Shown here: piece by piece, positions 1 to 5,576 of the stretch
How positions within the stretch are numbered: the first letter of the stretch is position 1
Layout: every line of letters begins with the position of its first letter
Source of the DNA: Deltaproteobacteria bacterium
GTDB taxonomy: Bacteria; Desulfobacterota; Desulfobacteria; Desulfobacterales; ETH-SRB1
Assembly: GCA_030627405.1 (NCBI GenBank)
Contig: DAOUSD010000069.1
Coordinates: forward strand, 1-7,313
DNA length: 7,313 nucleotides
Reading direction: 5' to 3'
Program-made: the position numbers and the translations under genes
Notes under the pieces: model-generated
Seen by the model: only the letters and a program-made list of their open reading frames with translations
Told to the model about the DNA's origin: nothing
Databases searched by the model: none

Positions 1-2
1 AT

Positions 3-332
3 CGCATAGTTCAGATAGCTGAGCAAGCAGCAAAGCATGTGGGTGCAACGGTTCTTGGGAATGGTTCCGTATCGTATCCTGGCAGAGGAATAACTGCGGT
101 AATATTTCTGGCTGAATCACACATTCTAGTTTCTACATATCCTGAATACCAGTACGCAATAGTTGAAATTTTCATGTGTAACTCACAGGCAGACCATCGT
201 GAATGCTGGAGTTGTTTATATGACTATTTACAGCCCGCGCGGATCAGTGTAAATCGAGATGTCCATTATGTCGGAAACGGCAATGGGCTTGCGCTCTACA
301 AGGCTTCAAGAAAACTTGACTTAGAGGCATAG
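3..332 (+). CDS. Pyruvoyl AdoMet decarboxylase family protein, 3' part
   Basis: The frame is open to the left edge, so the N-terminus lies outside; 109 residues are visible, and a GTG at 39 is internal, not a start. The stretch LAESHILVSTYPE followed by AIVEIFMC matches the prokaryotic S-adenosylmethionine decarboxylase (SpeH/SpeD) core, normally of the form ISESHLTIHTWPE ... DLFTCG. In that family the chain cleaves itself at Glu-Ser, the Ser becomes a pyruvoyl cofactor, and the enzyme decarboxylates AdoMet for spermidine synthesis. The Glu-Ser cleavage pair and the catalytic Cys (Thermotoga Cys83 equivalent) are present. The residues aligned with the processing Ser55 and His68 are Thr and Ser here. 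This could be an AdoMet decarboxylase, or one of the homologues known to have become ornithine or arginine decarboxylases. It reads opposite to the cassette genes and has no attC at its 3' end, so it is probably flanking DNA. Confidence 0.85.
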   Translation, partial: RIVQIAEQAAKHVGATVLGNGSVSYPGRGITAVIFLAESHILVSTYPEYQYAIVEIFMCNSQADHRECWSCLYDYLQPARISVNRDVHYVGNGNGLALYKASRKLDLEA

Positions 333-492
333 TATGGAAATTTTCCTATGAATCCAAAACTCTGCCATAATTTCATTCTTGGACAATAATTGAGTCACCT
401 GTCCGGGCAGGTTTTGCTGCGTTATCAGTCTCCGAAATTCTGGAAGTAAATGAACATCGTTTTTTTTAAGGCATACTAATGCATACCATATG

Positions 493-518
493 GGTTCCCA
501 TGCTGTAGTATGGGAACC
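493..518. repeat. Inverted repeat, possible terminator
   Basis: GGTTCCCAT (493-501) and ATGGGAACC (510-518) form a perfect 9-bp stem with an 8-base loop. It starts 160 bases after the decarboxylase stop. There is no T-run on either side, so a classical Rho-independent terminator is not supported; a hairpin that protects the mRNA end is possible. Confidence 0.45.
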
Positions 519-670
519 AGGCAAGAACCAACCTCTAAAAAGTGTAAACTGGAAAATGAAGGATGCTGTTATTTTTATATATTTTATAATTTGATTATAT
601 GTAAGTTTAACCTAAGATAAGCGATTAGCAATTAGCTCTTATTATTTCAGATGGTTACCATCGATTCGAT

Positions 671-689
671 TTTCACCCATTGGGTGAAA
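671..689. repeat. Short inverted repeat
   Basis: TTTCACCC (671-678) and GGGTGAAA (682-689) form an 8-bp stem with a 3-base loop ATT. No T-run follows directly on either strand. Function unknown. Confidence 0.4.
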
Positions 690-720
690 TGTTGATCTTT
701 AGCAATATATTGAAATTATT

Positions 721-775
721 GTGCTAACGTGCGCCTGGCATGGCGCATTTACCGAGCTTCCGGTAGCAGCCGGAA
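721..775 (-). other. Half attC site (L'-R' side) at array end
   Basis: Read on the minus strand, this ends in GTTAGCA (727-721), which has the G-TT core of an attC R' box although not the full GTTRRRY consensus. It is preceded by a small stem TGCGCC/GGCGCA (730-747) and a TTCCGG/CCGGAA hairpin (758-775) resembling the central hairpin of an attC. The matching R''-L'' half that should lie to the right is absent; the repeat-derived sequence from 773 onward takes its place. I read this as the surviving half of the attC belonging to the truncated phosphatase cassette, cut by the palindromic repeat. It could instead be unrelated secondary structure. Confidence 0.4.
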
Positions 776-808
776 TAAAAGGGGTCGAATAAAAGAATAA
801 AAGGGGTC
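773..808. repeat. GAATAAAA / GGGGTC short tandem modules
   Basis: GAATAAAA occurs at 773-780, 787-794 and 795-802, with GGGGTC after the first and third copies (781-786, 803-808). The last GGGGTC is the start of the large palindromic repeat, so these look like partial copies of its outer edge. Confidence 0.6.
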
Positions 809-869
809 AAGTCTGCCTTTGACCCTTATTAATTTGAGCAAGGGTCAACCATAGACTTGACCCCATTTT
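804..869. repeat. REP-like palindromic repeat, copy A
   Basis: This 66-bp stretch is nearly identical to 5402-5468 in the same orientation, differing by one inserted T and one A/G change. It is a nested palindrome: GGGGTCAAGTCT (803-814) pairs with AGACTTGACCCC (853-864), and inside it TTGACCCTT (819-827) pairs with AAGGGTCAA (840-848), leaving a 12-base loop. CCCC then runs into ATTTT. Such dispersed palindromes are typical of REP elements spread by REP-associated Y1 tyrosine transposases (RAYT); no transposase gene is in this window, so that link is inference. In an RNA it would also be a strong hairpin and could end transcription. It cuts the phosphatase gene on its right and sits beside half an attC on its left. 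Confidence 0.85.
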
Positions 870-1197
870 ACTCCAAATCACTACTGCCATATTCGTCTAT
901 AGCAATATTTAACTCCAATAGGTAGTCACGTACCTGTTCAGCTTGCTTTGTTCCCAAACCGAAAATAGGTGAAAATCCACGTGATATATCACTGGCACCA
1001 GCTAATGCCGCCCCGGTAACAGCATGACGAACAATAAAGATACGTTTATTAGTTGGATTCTTTTTTTGCCATACCTTCGTTGGACCTTCTGAGATTAGCA
1101 ATTCTCGAACTGTTTTGAACTTTGGAGACAATTTATTCCGTTCTTTAGCAGTAAGCATCTCGCTAACAAGTGCCGTAGGAAATTGAAAAAGGTTCAA
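868..1197 (-). pseudogene. Histidine phosphatase, truncated after the first half of the domain
   Basis: Residues 52-63, RIFIVRHAVTGA, carry the RHx signature of the histidine phosphatase (phosphoglycerate mutase-like) superfamily, in which this His becomes phosphorylated. It continues with the usual GxKQAEQVRDYL helix (about 82-94) and stops at GSSDLE (104-109). In the family this S-x-L-x is followed by R-A-x-x-T-A and the second catalytic half, all missing. The TAA stop is made by base 870 plus the first two bases of palindromic repeat A, so the gene was cut exactly at the repeat edge. A 51-residue N-terminal extension of unknown role precedes the domain. The frame is open up to 1263 without ATG; TTG at 1197 is the best start, with AGGAG at 1213-1209 11 bases upstream. 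It is the fifth gene of the array and is probably inactive. Confidence 0.75.
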
Positions 1198-1208
1198 AAT
1201 ATAGTCGA

Positions 1209-1213
1209 CTCCT
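1209..1213 (-). promoter_or_regulatory. Ribosome binding site for truncated phosphatase
   Basis: AGGAG on the minus strand, 11 bases before TTG (1197) or 8 before an ATT (1200). It decides the start, since no ATG is in frame upstream. Confidence 0.45.
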
Positions 1214-1257
1214 AAATATTGACCTGTCCACTTGAAATATGCATCTGTTTCAGAATT

Positions 1258-1287
1258 TTTATCTTACTGATCCGACTTATATTTCAA
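1258..1287 (-). promoter_or_regulatory. Possible promoter inside the phosphatase cassette
   Basis: On the minus strand TTGAAA (1287-1282) is followed after 18 bases by GATAAA (1263-1258), a fair match to sigma-70 -35 and -10 boxes. It lies in an AT-rich leader of about 140 bases between the cassette start and the gene, much longer than the leaders of the other cassettes. A cassette with its own promoter is plausible, but such matches are common in AT-rich DNA. Confidence 0.25.
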
Positions 1288-1332
1288 AAATAAAAGTATT
1301 TTTCTTACAGGTTTTTCTTAGCTTAATGTCCA

Positions 1333-1405
1333 GCCGAACGCTCAGGCATCACCTGGACCAAAAGCCGCTAGGCTTTTGGGATCAGAGTGCATGCCATGGT
1401 TGGGT
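1333..1405 (-). other. attC site of the ATPase cassette
   Basis: On the minus strand R'' is ACCCAAC (1405-1399), which fits RYYYAAC exactly, and R' is GTTCGGC (1339-1333). The centre is a perfect stem CCAAAAGCC/GGCTTTTGG (1358-1366, 1371-1379) with loop GCTA, flanked by imperfectly paired arms containing GCAT/ATGC. The R'' box is the exact reverse complement of GTTGGGT at the start of the ATPase cassette (4038-4032), as expected of a cassette's own attC. It begins 21 bases after the ATPase stop codon. Length 73 bp, normal for attC. Confidence 0.85.
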
Positions 1406-1426
1406 CTTAGATCGTGAATTAATCAC

Positions 1427-4009
1427 TCATGGCCGTCGGGATATTAAAGCGTCCTTAATATCGCATATATCTGAATAGATCCTGCTATATATAGCTTTGG
1501 GTTTCATCGAATAATAATTTCTTGGATCTTCATGCCCTGGAACGCTTAAATTTCTATAATGATCCCTAAGGGCTGTCGCTTCGGCCTGATTGAGTGAAAC
1601 AACTTTTGTAAAGTTATTGAAAGTTGATACTGAAATAGTTTTCTGTTTAAATTGGTGCCTCTGGCCATTAAAAACATACTTATTAACAACAGCCTCAATT
1701 AATCGCCTTAAATATCCAGCCAATCTATCTTTATTATCTCTTGACGGCTCACCTCGTGATGAAAGAATTGGTAATATACAATCTTTTAGGTCATCTATTT
1801 TTTCTGAATATTCCTCTGCAATACAGCAATGTTCCAATACTTTAATCGAAGTATGGTTATTTAGCATGGACTGATTGAGTACGATTTGCATATGTACGAA
1901 AAAATCCCAGTTATGTGTTAACACAATGACTTGTATATCAGGATTATCTATAATGTAATCTCTTAATCTTTCGGCATATTTAGAAGAATAATTATAATCA
2001 AAACTTGTTACAGGATCATCGAACACTACTATTTGATGGTTGCTAACAGCCGCTTCACTAAAAAATAAAGATAAAGCATGAATTTTTTGTTCACCTTCAC
2101 TAAACACGCGATTGATTGGTTCATCTCCGATTTTTGTATCAACGATGACAGACTGTTCAGTTCCTGTACTTTTTAACACTATTCCGAAATCTGACATCTT
2201 CATTCCGGTCATTCGTTCATATTCTTTATCAACGGCTCTTTCGAACTCCGACACAACCAAGTCCTTATATGATTCTTTTCCTTTATTTGTTACCTTTCTT
2301 AATAAAGATGGAAAATTAGAAAGTCGAATAATTTCTTCTAAAGTGTTGCAAAACTTACATGTAGCCAACGCATCTTTAAGTTTTTTAAAATTATCACCAA
2401 CGCATTTTCTATAATTATAAAAAGCTATTTTTTCTTCATACTTTTCACAACTCTTCTCGAACTCTTCTTCAGAAACAGAAGATAATTTAATCGATCGATA
2501 CCTCTGCAGAACACCAGCAGCAATAAGGCTAATATTGGTTTTCAGATGAGTTGTGTTACCAAACCCTTCACAACTCGCCTTTTTAAGATTCCCAATTTCT
2601 TCGGGGATCAGATCTTGATTATTTTTAATACACGCCTCCGAGTCTTTTAGAATATTTTGACCCAAAGGAATAGTTTCAGAAATTGTGGGTAGAGAATATT
2701 TTTTTATTTTCTTAAGTTTTGAAAAACTTCTTTTTAAATTGATTTCGATTTGGCGAATTTCATTACCAACTTTGTCTAATAAAAATTCGTGATAAGATTT
2801 TATCAAATCCAGAGAAGTTTCATCAAATTCCCGCCTACAAAATGGGCATAACTCAGTTTCAATTGTTTGAAATTTAAATACCTTTTCAGAAGCTTTAATG
2901 AATAGCTCGAAATGCACTGGATCAATTCCAGCGGGGGTGATCTTTGTTGCAAGTTCTTGTTGCACAGTCCTTTTTGAATCTAATTCTTTAGCTAATTGCA
3001 CAGCCTCATCAAGCGATACCGCACTTATGAGTTTTAAGGCTTTTTTTAATAAATGACCGCATTCAAGAAGAAGTTTTAATTCGACTTTTTGAAGTTTTAG
3101 ACCTTCTGGACTCCGTGCTTTTTTCAAAGATTCAAGAGAATTAATGTTCTGAATATTATTCTCGCGCTCAGTTTCGTCGATTTCACTAAAGCCTGACAAT
3201 AGTAAGTCTAATTCAGAATAAATTGATATGCTAAAACCGGAAATAGCCTTTTCATCCTCAAAGATTAAGCCATCAAATAATGATTTAATCAGTTCGATAT
3301 TGGTTGCCAGCTTTTCTCGTTCAGCAGTTAAAAGGCCAGACATGTATTCATTCAGACTGCGGACATAACTTCCAGCGTAGTTAAAGATTTCAAGCCTAAA
3401 CGGTGCAATCTTTACAATTTTTTCCGGCTCCACTGATCCAGTAATATTTTGAACGGCAATTGTTGAGTCAAAATATTTTATTCTATCAGAGTAAGCGCCA
3501 TAACCTTTTGACAAATCCCAGGTATTTAGTGTTTGGTCATTATCAAACCGATAGCAGAAAGAGGAATTTTGCCCAAGTTGCGTTCTTACATTATTTATTG
3601 GTGCACTGGGACTTTCTGGCTTCGAAAGTATTTTAATAGCTTCACACAAACTCGTCTTGCCGGATCCGTTACAGCCAAAAACCAAAGTGATACGTTTGTC
3701 AAAGTTAACATTAAGCTCATCACTTAATTTTTTGAAATTAAAAAAACCGTTAAGTTCTCTAATATGGTTAATATTAAAGGCACTTGGTGGCTGAGTTGTT
3801 GATGTGGTTGTTGGAGCTATTGGAGTTGCAGATGTTGGAGTGTATTGTTTTTGGCCCAAAAGTATTTTTACAATCTCTTTTAATTCAGTTTCAGAAATCG
3901 GTAGCCCGCCAGAGGATATTGCCAGATCACACAGCTTTGAAAACCATTCAACATTCTCCTGATCTCTAAGTTCTATTAAATATCCAACTGCATTTGAATG
4001 ACGGGACAT
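1427..4009 (-). CDS. SMC/RloC/PrrC-like P-loop ATPase with zinc-hook-type CxxC motif
   Basis: An 860-residue ABC/SMC-type ATPase. In order: an unknown N-terminal segment (1-55); a Pro/Thr-rich linker (about 57-77); Walker A GCNGSGKTS (112-120); long, partly coiled-coil central arms with CPFC (388-391) placed like a Rad50/RloC zinc hook, and a second CxxC, CKFC (551-554); signature motif FSEGEQ (636-641); Walker B VVFDDP (661-666) with D-loop SFD (669-671); switch His in LTHN (His699). VFDDPxxSFD is typical of the AAA_13/PrrC/RloC group. After the ATPase comes a C-terminal tail with Arg768-x3-Glu772 and a later His826 (SVPGHED), which resembles the Arg/Glu/His arrangement of PrrC and RloC anticodon nucleases, though the spacing to His is longer than in PrrC. 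An ATP-gated RNase defence role is therefore possible but unproven. AGGA 7 bases before ATG supports the start. It is the only gene of a 2.7-kb cassette and depends on upstream transcription: the leader is only 28 bases. Confidence 0.85.
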   Translation of the reverse strand: MSRHSNAVGYLIELRDQENVEWFSKLCDLAISSGGLPISETELKEIVKILLGQKQYTPTSATPIAPTTTSTTQPPSAFNINHIRELNGFFNFKKLSDELNVNFDKRITLVFGCNGSGKTSLCEAIKILSKPESPSAPINNVRTQLGQNSSFCYRFDNDQTLNTWDLSKGYGAYSDRIKYFDSTIAVQNITGSVEPEKIVKIAPFRLEIFNYAGSYVRSLNEYMSGLLTAEREKLATNIELIKSLFDGLIFEDEKAISGFSISIYSELDLLLSGFSEIDETERENNIQNINSLESLKKARSPEGLKLQKVELKLLLECGHLLKKALKLISAVSLDEAVQLAKELDSKRTVQQELATKITPAGIDPVHFELFIKASEKVFKFQTIETELCPFCRREFDETSLDLIKSYHEFLLDKVGNEIRQIEINLKRSFSKLKKIKKYSLPTISETIPLGQNILKDSEACIKNNQDLIPEEIGNLKKASCEGFGNTTHLKTNISLIAAGVLQRYRSIKLSSVSEEEFEKSCEKYEEKIAFYNYRKCVGDNFKKLKDALATCKFCNTLEEIIRLSNFPSLLRKVTNKGKESYKDLVVSEFERAVDKEYERMTGMKMSDFGIVLKSTGTEQSVIVDTKIGDEPINRVFSEGEQKIHALSLFFSEAAVSNHQIVVFDDPVTSFDYNYSSKYAERLRDYIIDNPDIQVIVLTHNWDFFVHMQIVLNQSMLNNHTSIKVLEHCCIAEEYSEKIDDLKDCILPILSSRGEPSRDNKDRLAGYLRRLIEAVVNKYVFNGQRHQFKQKTISVSTFNNFTKVVSLNQAEATALRDHYRNLSVPGHEDPRNYYSMKPKAIYSRIYSDICDIKDALISRRP

Positions 4010-4016
4010 TTTTAAA

Positions 4017-4020
4017 TCCT
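4017..4020 (-). promoter_or_regulatory. Ribosome binding site of the ATPase gene
   Basis: AGGA on the minus strand, 7 bases before the ATG at 4009. It lies between the cassette start (4037) and the gene and fixes the start codon. Confidence 0.7.
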
Positions 4021-4031
4021 ATATTTATTTG

Positions 4032-4111
4032 ACCCAACGACTTCCATGACGCGCAAGGAATGGCCGCGTGTGCGCGGCTATTCCTTGTCGCTGTCCATGG
4101 CTTTGTTGGCG
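4032..4111 (-). other. attC site of the GAF/67-aa cassette
   Basis: On the minus strand R'' is CGCCAAC (4111-4105) and R' is GTTGGGT (4038-4032), the latter a perfect GTTRRRY. Paired arms are CCATG/CATGG (4044-4048, 4096-4100), AAGGAAT/ATTCCTT (4055-4061, 4080-4086) and GCCGCG/CGCGGC (4063-4068, 4073-4078) with loop TGTG. R'' is the exact reverse complement of GTTGGCG at 5262-5256, which marks that cassette's start. The 67-aa reading frame ends inside this site. 80 bp. Confidence 0.87.
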
Positions 4112-4281
4112 GTTAGTCTGTCTTCATTTTCAAGCATATGTCGCATTGTATGAGCGAAGCTTCGCGGCAGTCGCAAGCTGCTTTCATCAACCGGCGTCAT
4201 TCTGCTTGCAATGTACTCTACCGAGGGCGGTTTCTCTTCTTTCGCGGCACACAGTGCGAGAATCTTGTGCAGTCTAGTCAT
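4078..4281 (-). CDS. 67-aa cassette protein, translationally coupled
   Basis: I do not recognise a family. The ATG at 4281 overlaps the TGA of the GAF-like gene in the form ATGA, and AAGGAG lies a few bases upstream inside that gene, so the two are almost certainly translated together and probably act together. The protein is mostly polar and charged with no membrane segment: MTRLHKILALCAAKEEKPP, then a middle part rich in Ser, Arg and Met. Its last 11 residues, TANKAMDSDKE after a Leu, are encoded by the attC R''-L'' arm, a pattern often seen in cassette proteins. A longer in-frame version from 4344 would overlap the preceding gene by 67 bases and is less likely. Confidence 0.7.
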   Translation of the reverse strand: MTRLHKILALCAAKEEKPPSVEYIASRMTPVDESSLRLPRSFAHTMRHMLENEDRLTANKAMDSDKE

Positions 4282-5228
4282 GATTTGCTCCTTTTGATTT
4301 CCGTTGCCAAGCCACTGTCTTTGACCCGTTGTAGGGTGAAGCACACGGAGGCTGCGACCATGTCAGCCACGAATCGCATGCAATCAACGTGCTTCCTCTG
4401 GAATACCTTCTCGTTTCGAGATGTAACATAGAGCAGGCCGACCATGCTACGACGTTTTCCGTCCCACCCGTTCATGGGTGCCACCAGAATCGTCTCTATT
4501 TCATCCGGGAAGCGCCGCTCGCTTTCCGTCATCTTGAAGACTCCGAGCTTTGCCGCTTCTTCAAGGTCATTATACCGTAGAACGCCTTTGCAGTCATGGT
4601 CATCAACAAAGAAACGGGGAATACCTTGATTGGAAGGAATATCCTCCGACGTCTCTGCACGCGCAAGGCTCAGTCCAGATGACCGTCCCAAAGTACGATA
4701 GACAATGCGCGTGCCTTTGCTATCTGGATCGTCAGTCTCAACCGCGAGCCTGATTGCACAGTTGATCGTCGAATCATGGGTCATTAGGGCAAAGTAGTCC
4801 CTTGTGTATTCACACACTCGACCCATGTACTCAGAAAAGCGTTCCAATTCGACTTTGTCCTTGTCGAACAGGCCCTTCTGCTGCGCAGTTCGCTTGAAGA
4901 CCTTTGTCTGGTAGTCCCGGAGGTAGTGCGAGAAGTCATGCAGTAGTGCTTTGATGTCCAGAGAGCGAATAGTGCGCTTTCTGAGATAGACGAAGCCACC
5001 AGTAAGCGCAACGCCCACCAAGAAAGCCGCGATAACGATAGTTACGCGGGTGGACGCTGTGACCGTTGCAGGTATTGCGAATTGCGCCGGTAACCACCAA
5101 GGAGCCCCCATGGTGAGAAGCATGAGGACAACGGTAATTATCAACCCTCTGCGTCGAGTGAAAAAGCCAATTTTGCCATGTGTCCAAGCGCTCCGGCCTT
5201 CCGTAAAGGGGTCAACACATCTTCGCAT
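4278..5228 (-). CDS. Two-TM membrane protein with C-terminal GAF-like sensor domain
   Basis: A 316-residue protein if started at ATG 5228. Two membrane segments near the N-terminus (about 28-50, with GAPWWLP between its ends, and 62-82), preceded by basic TRRR, place the rest in the cytoplasm. Next comes a helical stretch with LLHDFSHYLRDYQ (about 95-107), which resembles a histidine-kinase dimerisation helix, but no kinase ATPase domain follows. The C-terminal half (about 153-296) looks like a GAF domain: ETILVAPM, then RRSMVGLLYVTSR and a final helix VDCMRFVADMVAASV. Such proteins sense a small ligand or redox state; the ligand here is unknown. ATG 5228 was chosen because AAGGA (5240-5236) sits 7 bases upstream; an in-frame ATG at 5294 lies before the cassette start (5262) and has no ribosome binding site. 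It is coupled to the 67-aa gene. Its GC content looks higher than that of the ATPase gene. Confidence 0.75.
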   Translation of the reverse strand: MRRCVDPFTEGRSAWTHGKIGFFTRRRGLIITVVLMLLTMGAPWWLPAQFAIPATVTASTRVTIVIAAFLVGVALTGGFVYLRKRTIRSLDIKALLHDFSHYLRDYQTKVFKRTAQQKGLFDKDKVELERFSEYMGRVCEYTRDYFALMTHDSTINCAIRLAVETDDPDSKGTRIVYRTLGRSSGLSLARAETSEDIPSNQGIPRFFVDDHDCKGVLRYNDLEEAAKLGVFKMTESERRFPDEIETILVAPMNGWDGKRRSMVGLLYVTSRNEKVFQRKHVDCMRFVADMVAASVCFTLQRVKDSGLATEIKRSKS

Positions 5229-5235
5229 TCTCAGT

Positions 5236-5240
5236 TCCTT
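5236..5240 (-). promoter_or_regulatory. Ribosome binding site of the GAF-like gene
   Basis: AAGGA on the minus strand, 7 bases before ATG 5228 and downstream of the cassette boundary. It favours this start over the in-frame ATGs at 5246 and 5294. Confidence 0.6.
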
Positions 5241-5255
5241 TCCCATTGTTTGTGC

Positions 5256-5401
5256 CGCCAACAAGTGATTATATAGTTTCCTGATATCTACCATTATCTA
5301 AAATAGTTAACAACGGATTTCCTCCCATGTTACGTCATTTCTAACAGGATATCATTCATATAGGCGTGATAAACAGAAAACAGGATAACCTCACTATGGA
5401 A
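5256..5401. other. Gene-free stretch with possible remnant attC at GAF cassette start
   Basis: On the minus strand GTTGGCG (5262-5256) opens the GAF cassette, so the preceding attC should end here. The arm AGTGATTAT...CCTG (5265-5283, + strand) has a weak partner at 5381-5395, where minus-strand AGTGA, TTAT and CCTG recur in the same order with small insertions. This could be one badly preserved attC of about 140 bp whose R'' end was lost to palindromic repeat B at 5402. The pairing is weak and the rest of the stretch is unexplained; I see no gene in it. Confidence 0.3.
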
Positions 5402-5468
5402 GGGTCAAGTCTGCCTTTGACCCTTATTAATTTTGAGCAAGGGTCAACCGTAGACTTGACCCCATTTT
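5402..5468. repeat. REP-like palindromic repeat, copy B
   Basis: Direct repeat of 804-869 (67 bp, one extra T and one A/G change), with the same nested palindrome; its outer left arm starts GGGTC instead of GGGGTC. On the right, TGACCCCATTTTC is repeated twice in tandem (5457-5482), so the outer edge has a partial duplication, as at copy A. It lies between the R'' half of the TPR cassette's attC and the GAF cassette start, so it appears to have landed in or replaced part of an attC. Confidence 0.85.
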
Positions 5469-5540
5469 CTGACCCCATTTTCCATCCCAATTAACGGGAA
5501 TTCCAACGATTCGGATTTATCTGGACACGAGCATGGCGTT

Positions 5541-5547
5541 GTTCTGC
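5541..5547 (-). other. attC R'' box of the TPR cassette (site interrupted)
   Basis: Minus-strand GCAGAAC is the exact reverse complement of GTTCTGC at the TPR cassette start (6202-6196), so it is the R'' box of that cassette's attC, 30 bases after the gene's stop. The expected L'' partner (complement of AACGCCATGCTCGTG) is not found before the next cassette start at 5262; palindromic repeat B lies in between. The site is probably broken. Confidence 0.65.
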
Positions 5548-5576
5548 ATTTCAGCGATTTAGTTGAAGTTTTTCGA

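Larger units (their letters stand above)
333..720. other. AT-rich gene-free interval with two hairpins
   Basis: I see no convincing gene here. Open frames are short and lack ribosome binding sites. The interval lies between the 3' end of the decarboxylase gene and the leftmost attC remnant. It is AT-rich, especially 560-720, and holds two inverted repeats listed separately. If the bases left of the attC remnant are a further cassette, its start box GTTAGCA would need an R'' box TGCTAAC; I find none in this interval, so the array probably ends near 727. Confidence 0.6.

Noticed and set aside
321..524. 67-aa minus-strand ORF left of the array
   Set aside because: It overlaps the 3' end of the decarboxylase gene, has no ribosome binding site or family resemblance, and begins inside a hairpin.
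4282..4344. Longer start (GTG/ATG region near 4344) for the small cassette gene
   Set aside because: It would deeply overlap the GAF-like gene, while ATG 4281 has AAGGAG and the classical ATGA overlap.
4068..4431. Plus-strand ORFs opposite the GAF and 67-aa genes
   Set aside because: They are antisense shadows with Cys/Leu/Ser-rich, low-plausibility sequence and no ribosome binding sites.
5229..5294. Upstream start of the GAF-like protein at 5294
   Set aside because: It lies on the other side of the cassette boundary at 5262 and lacks a ribosome binding site; 5228 has one.
804..5468. CRISPR array or composite transposon from the two repeats
   Set aside because: Only two copies 4.6 kb apart, with no spacers, and no transposase or inverted terminal repeats.
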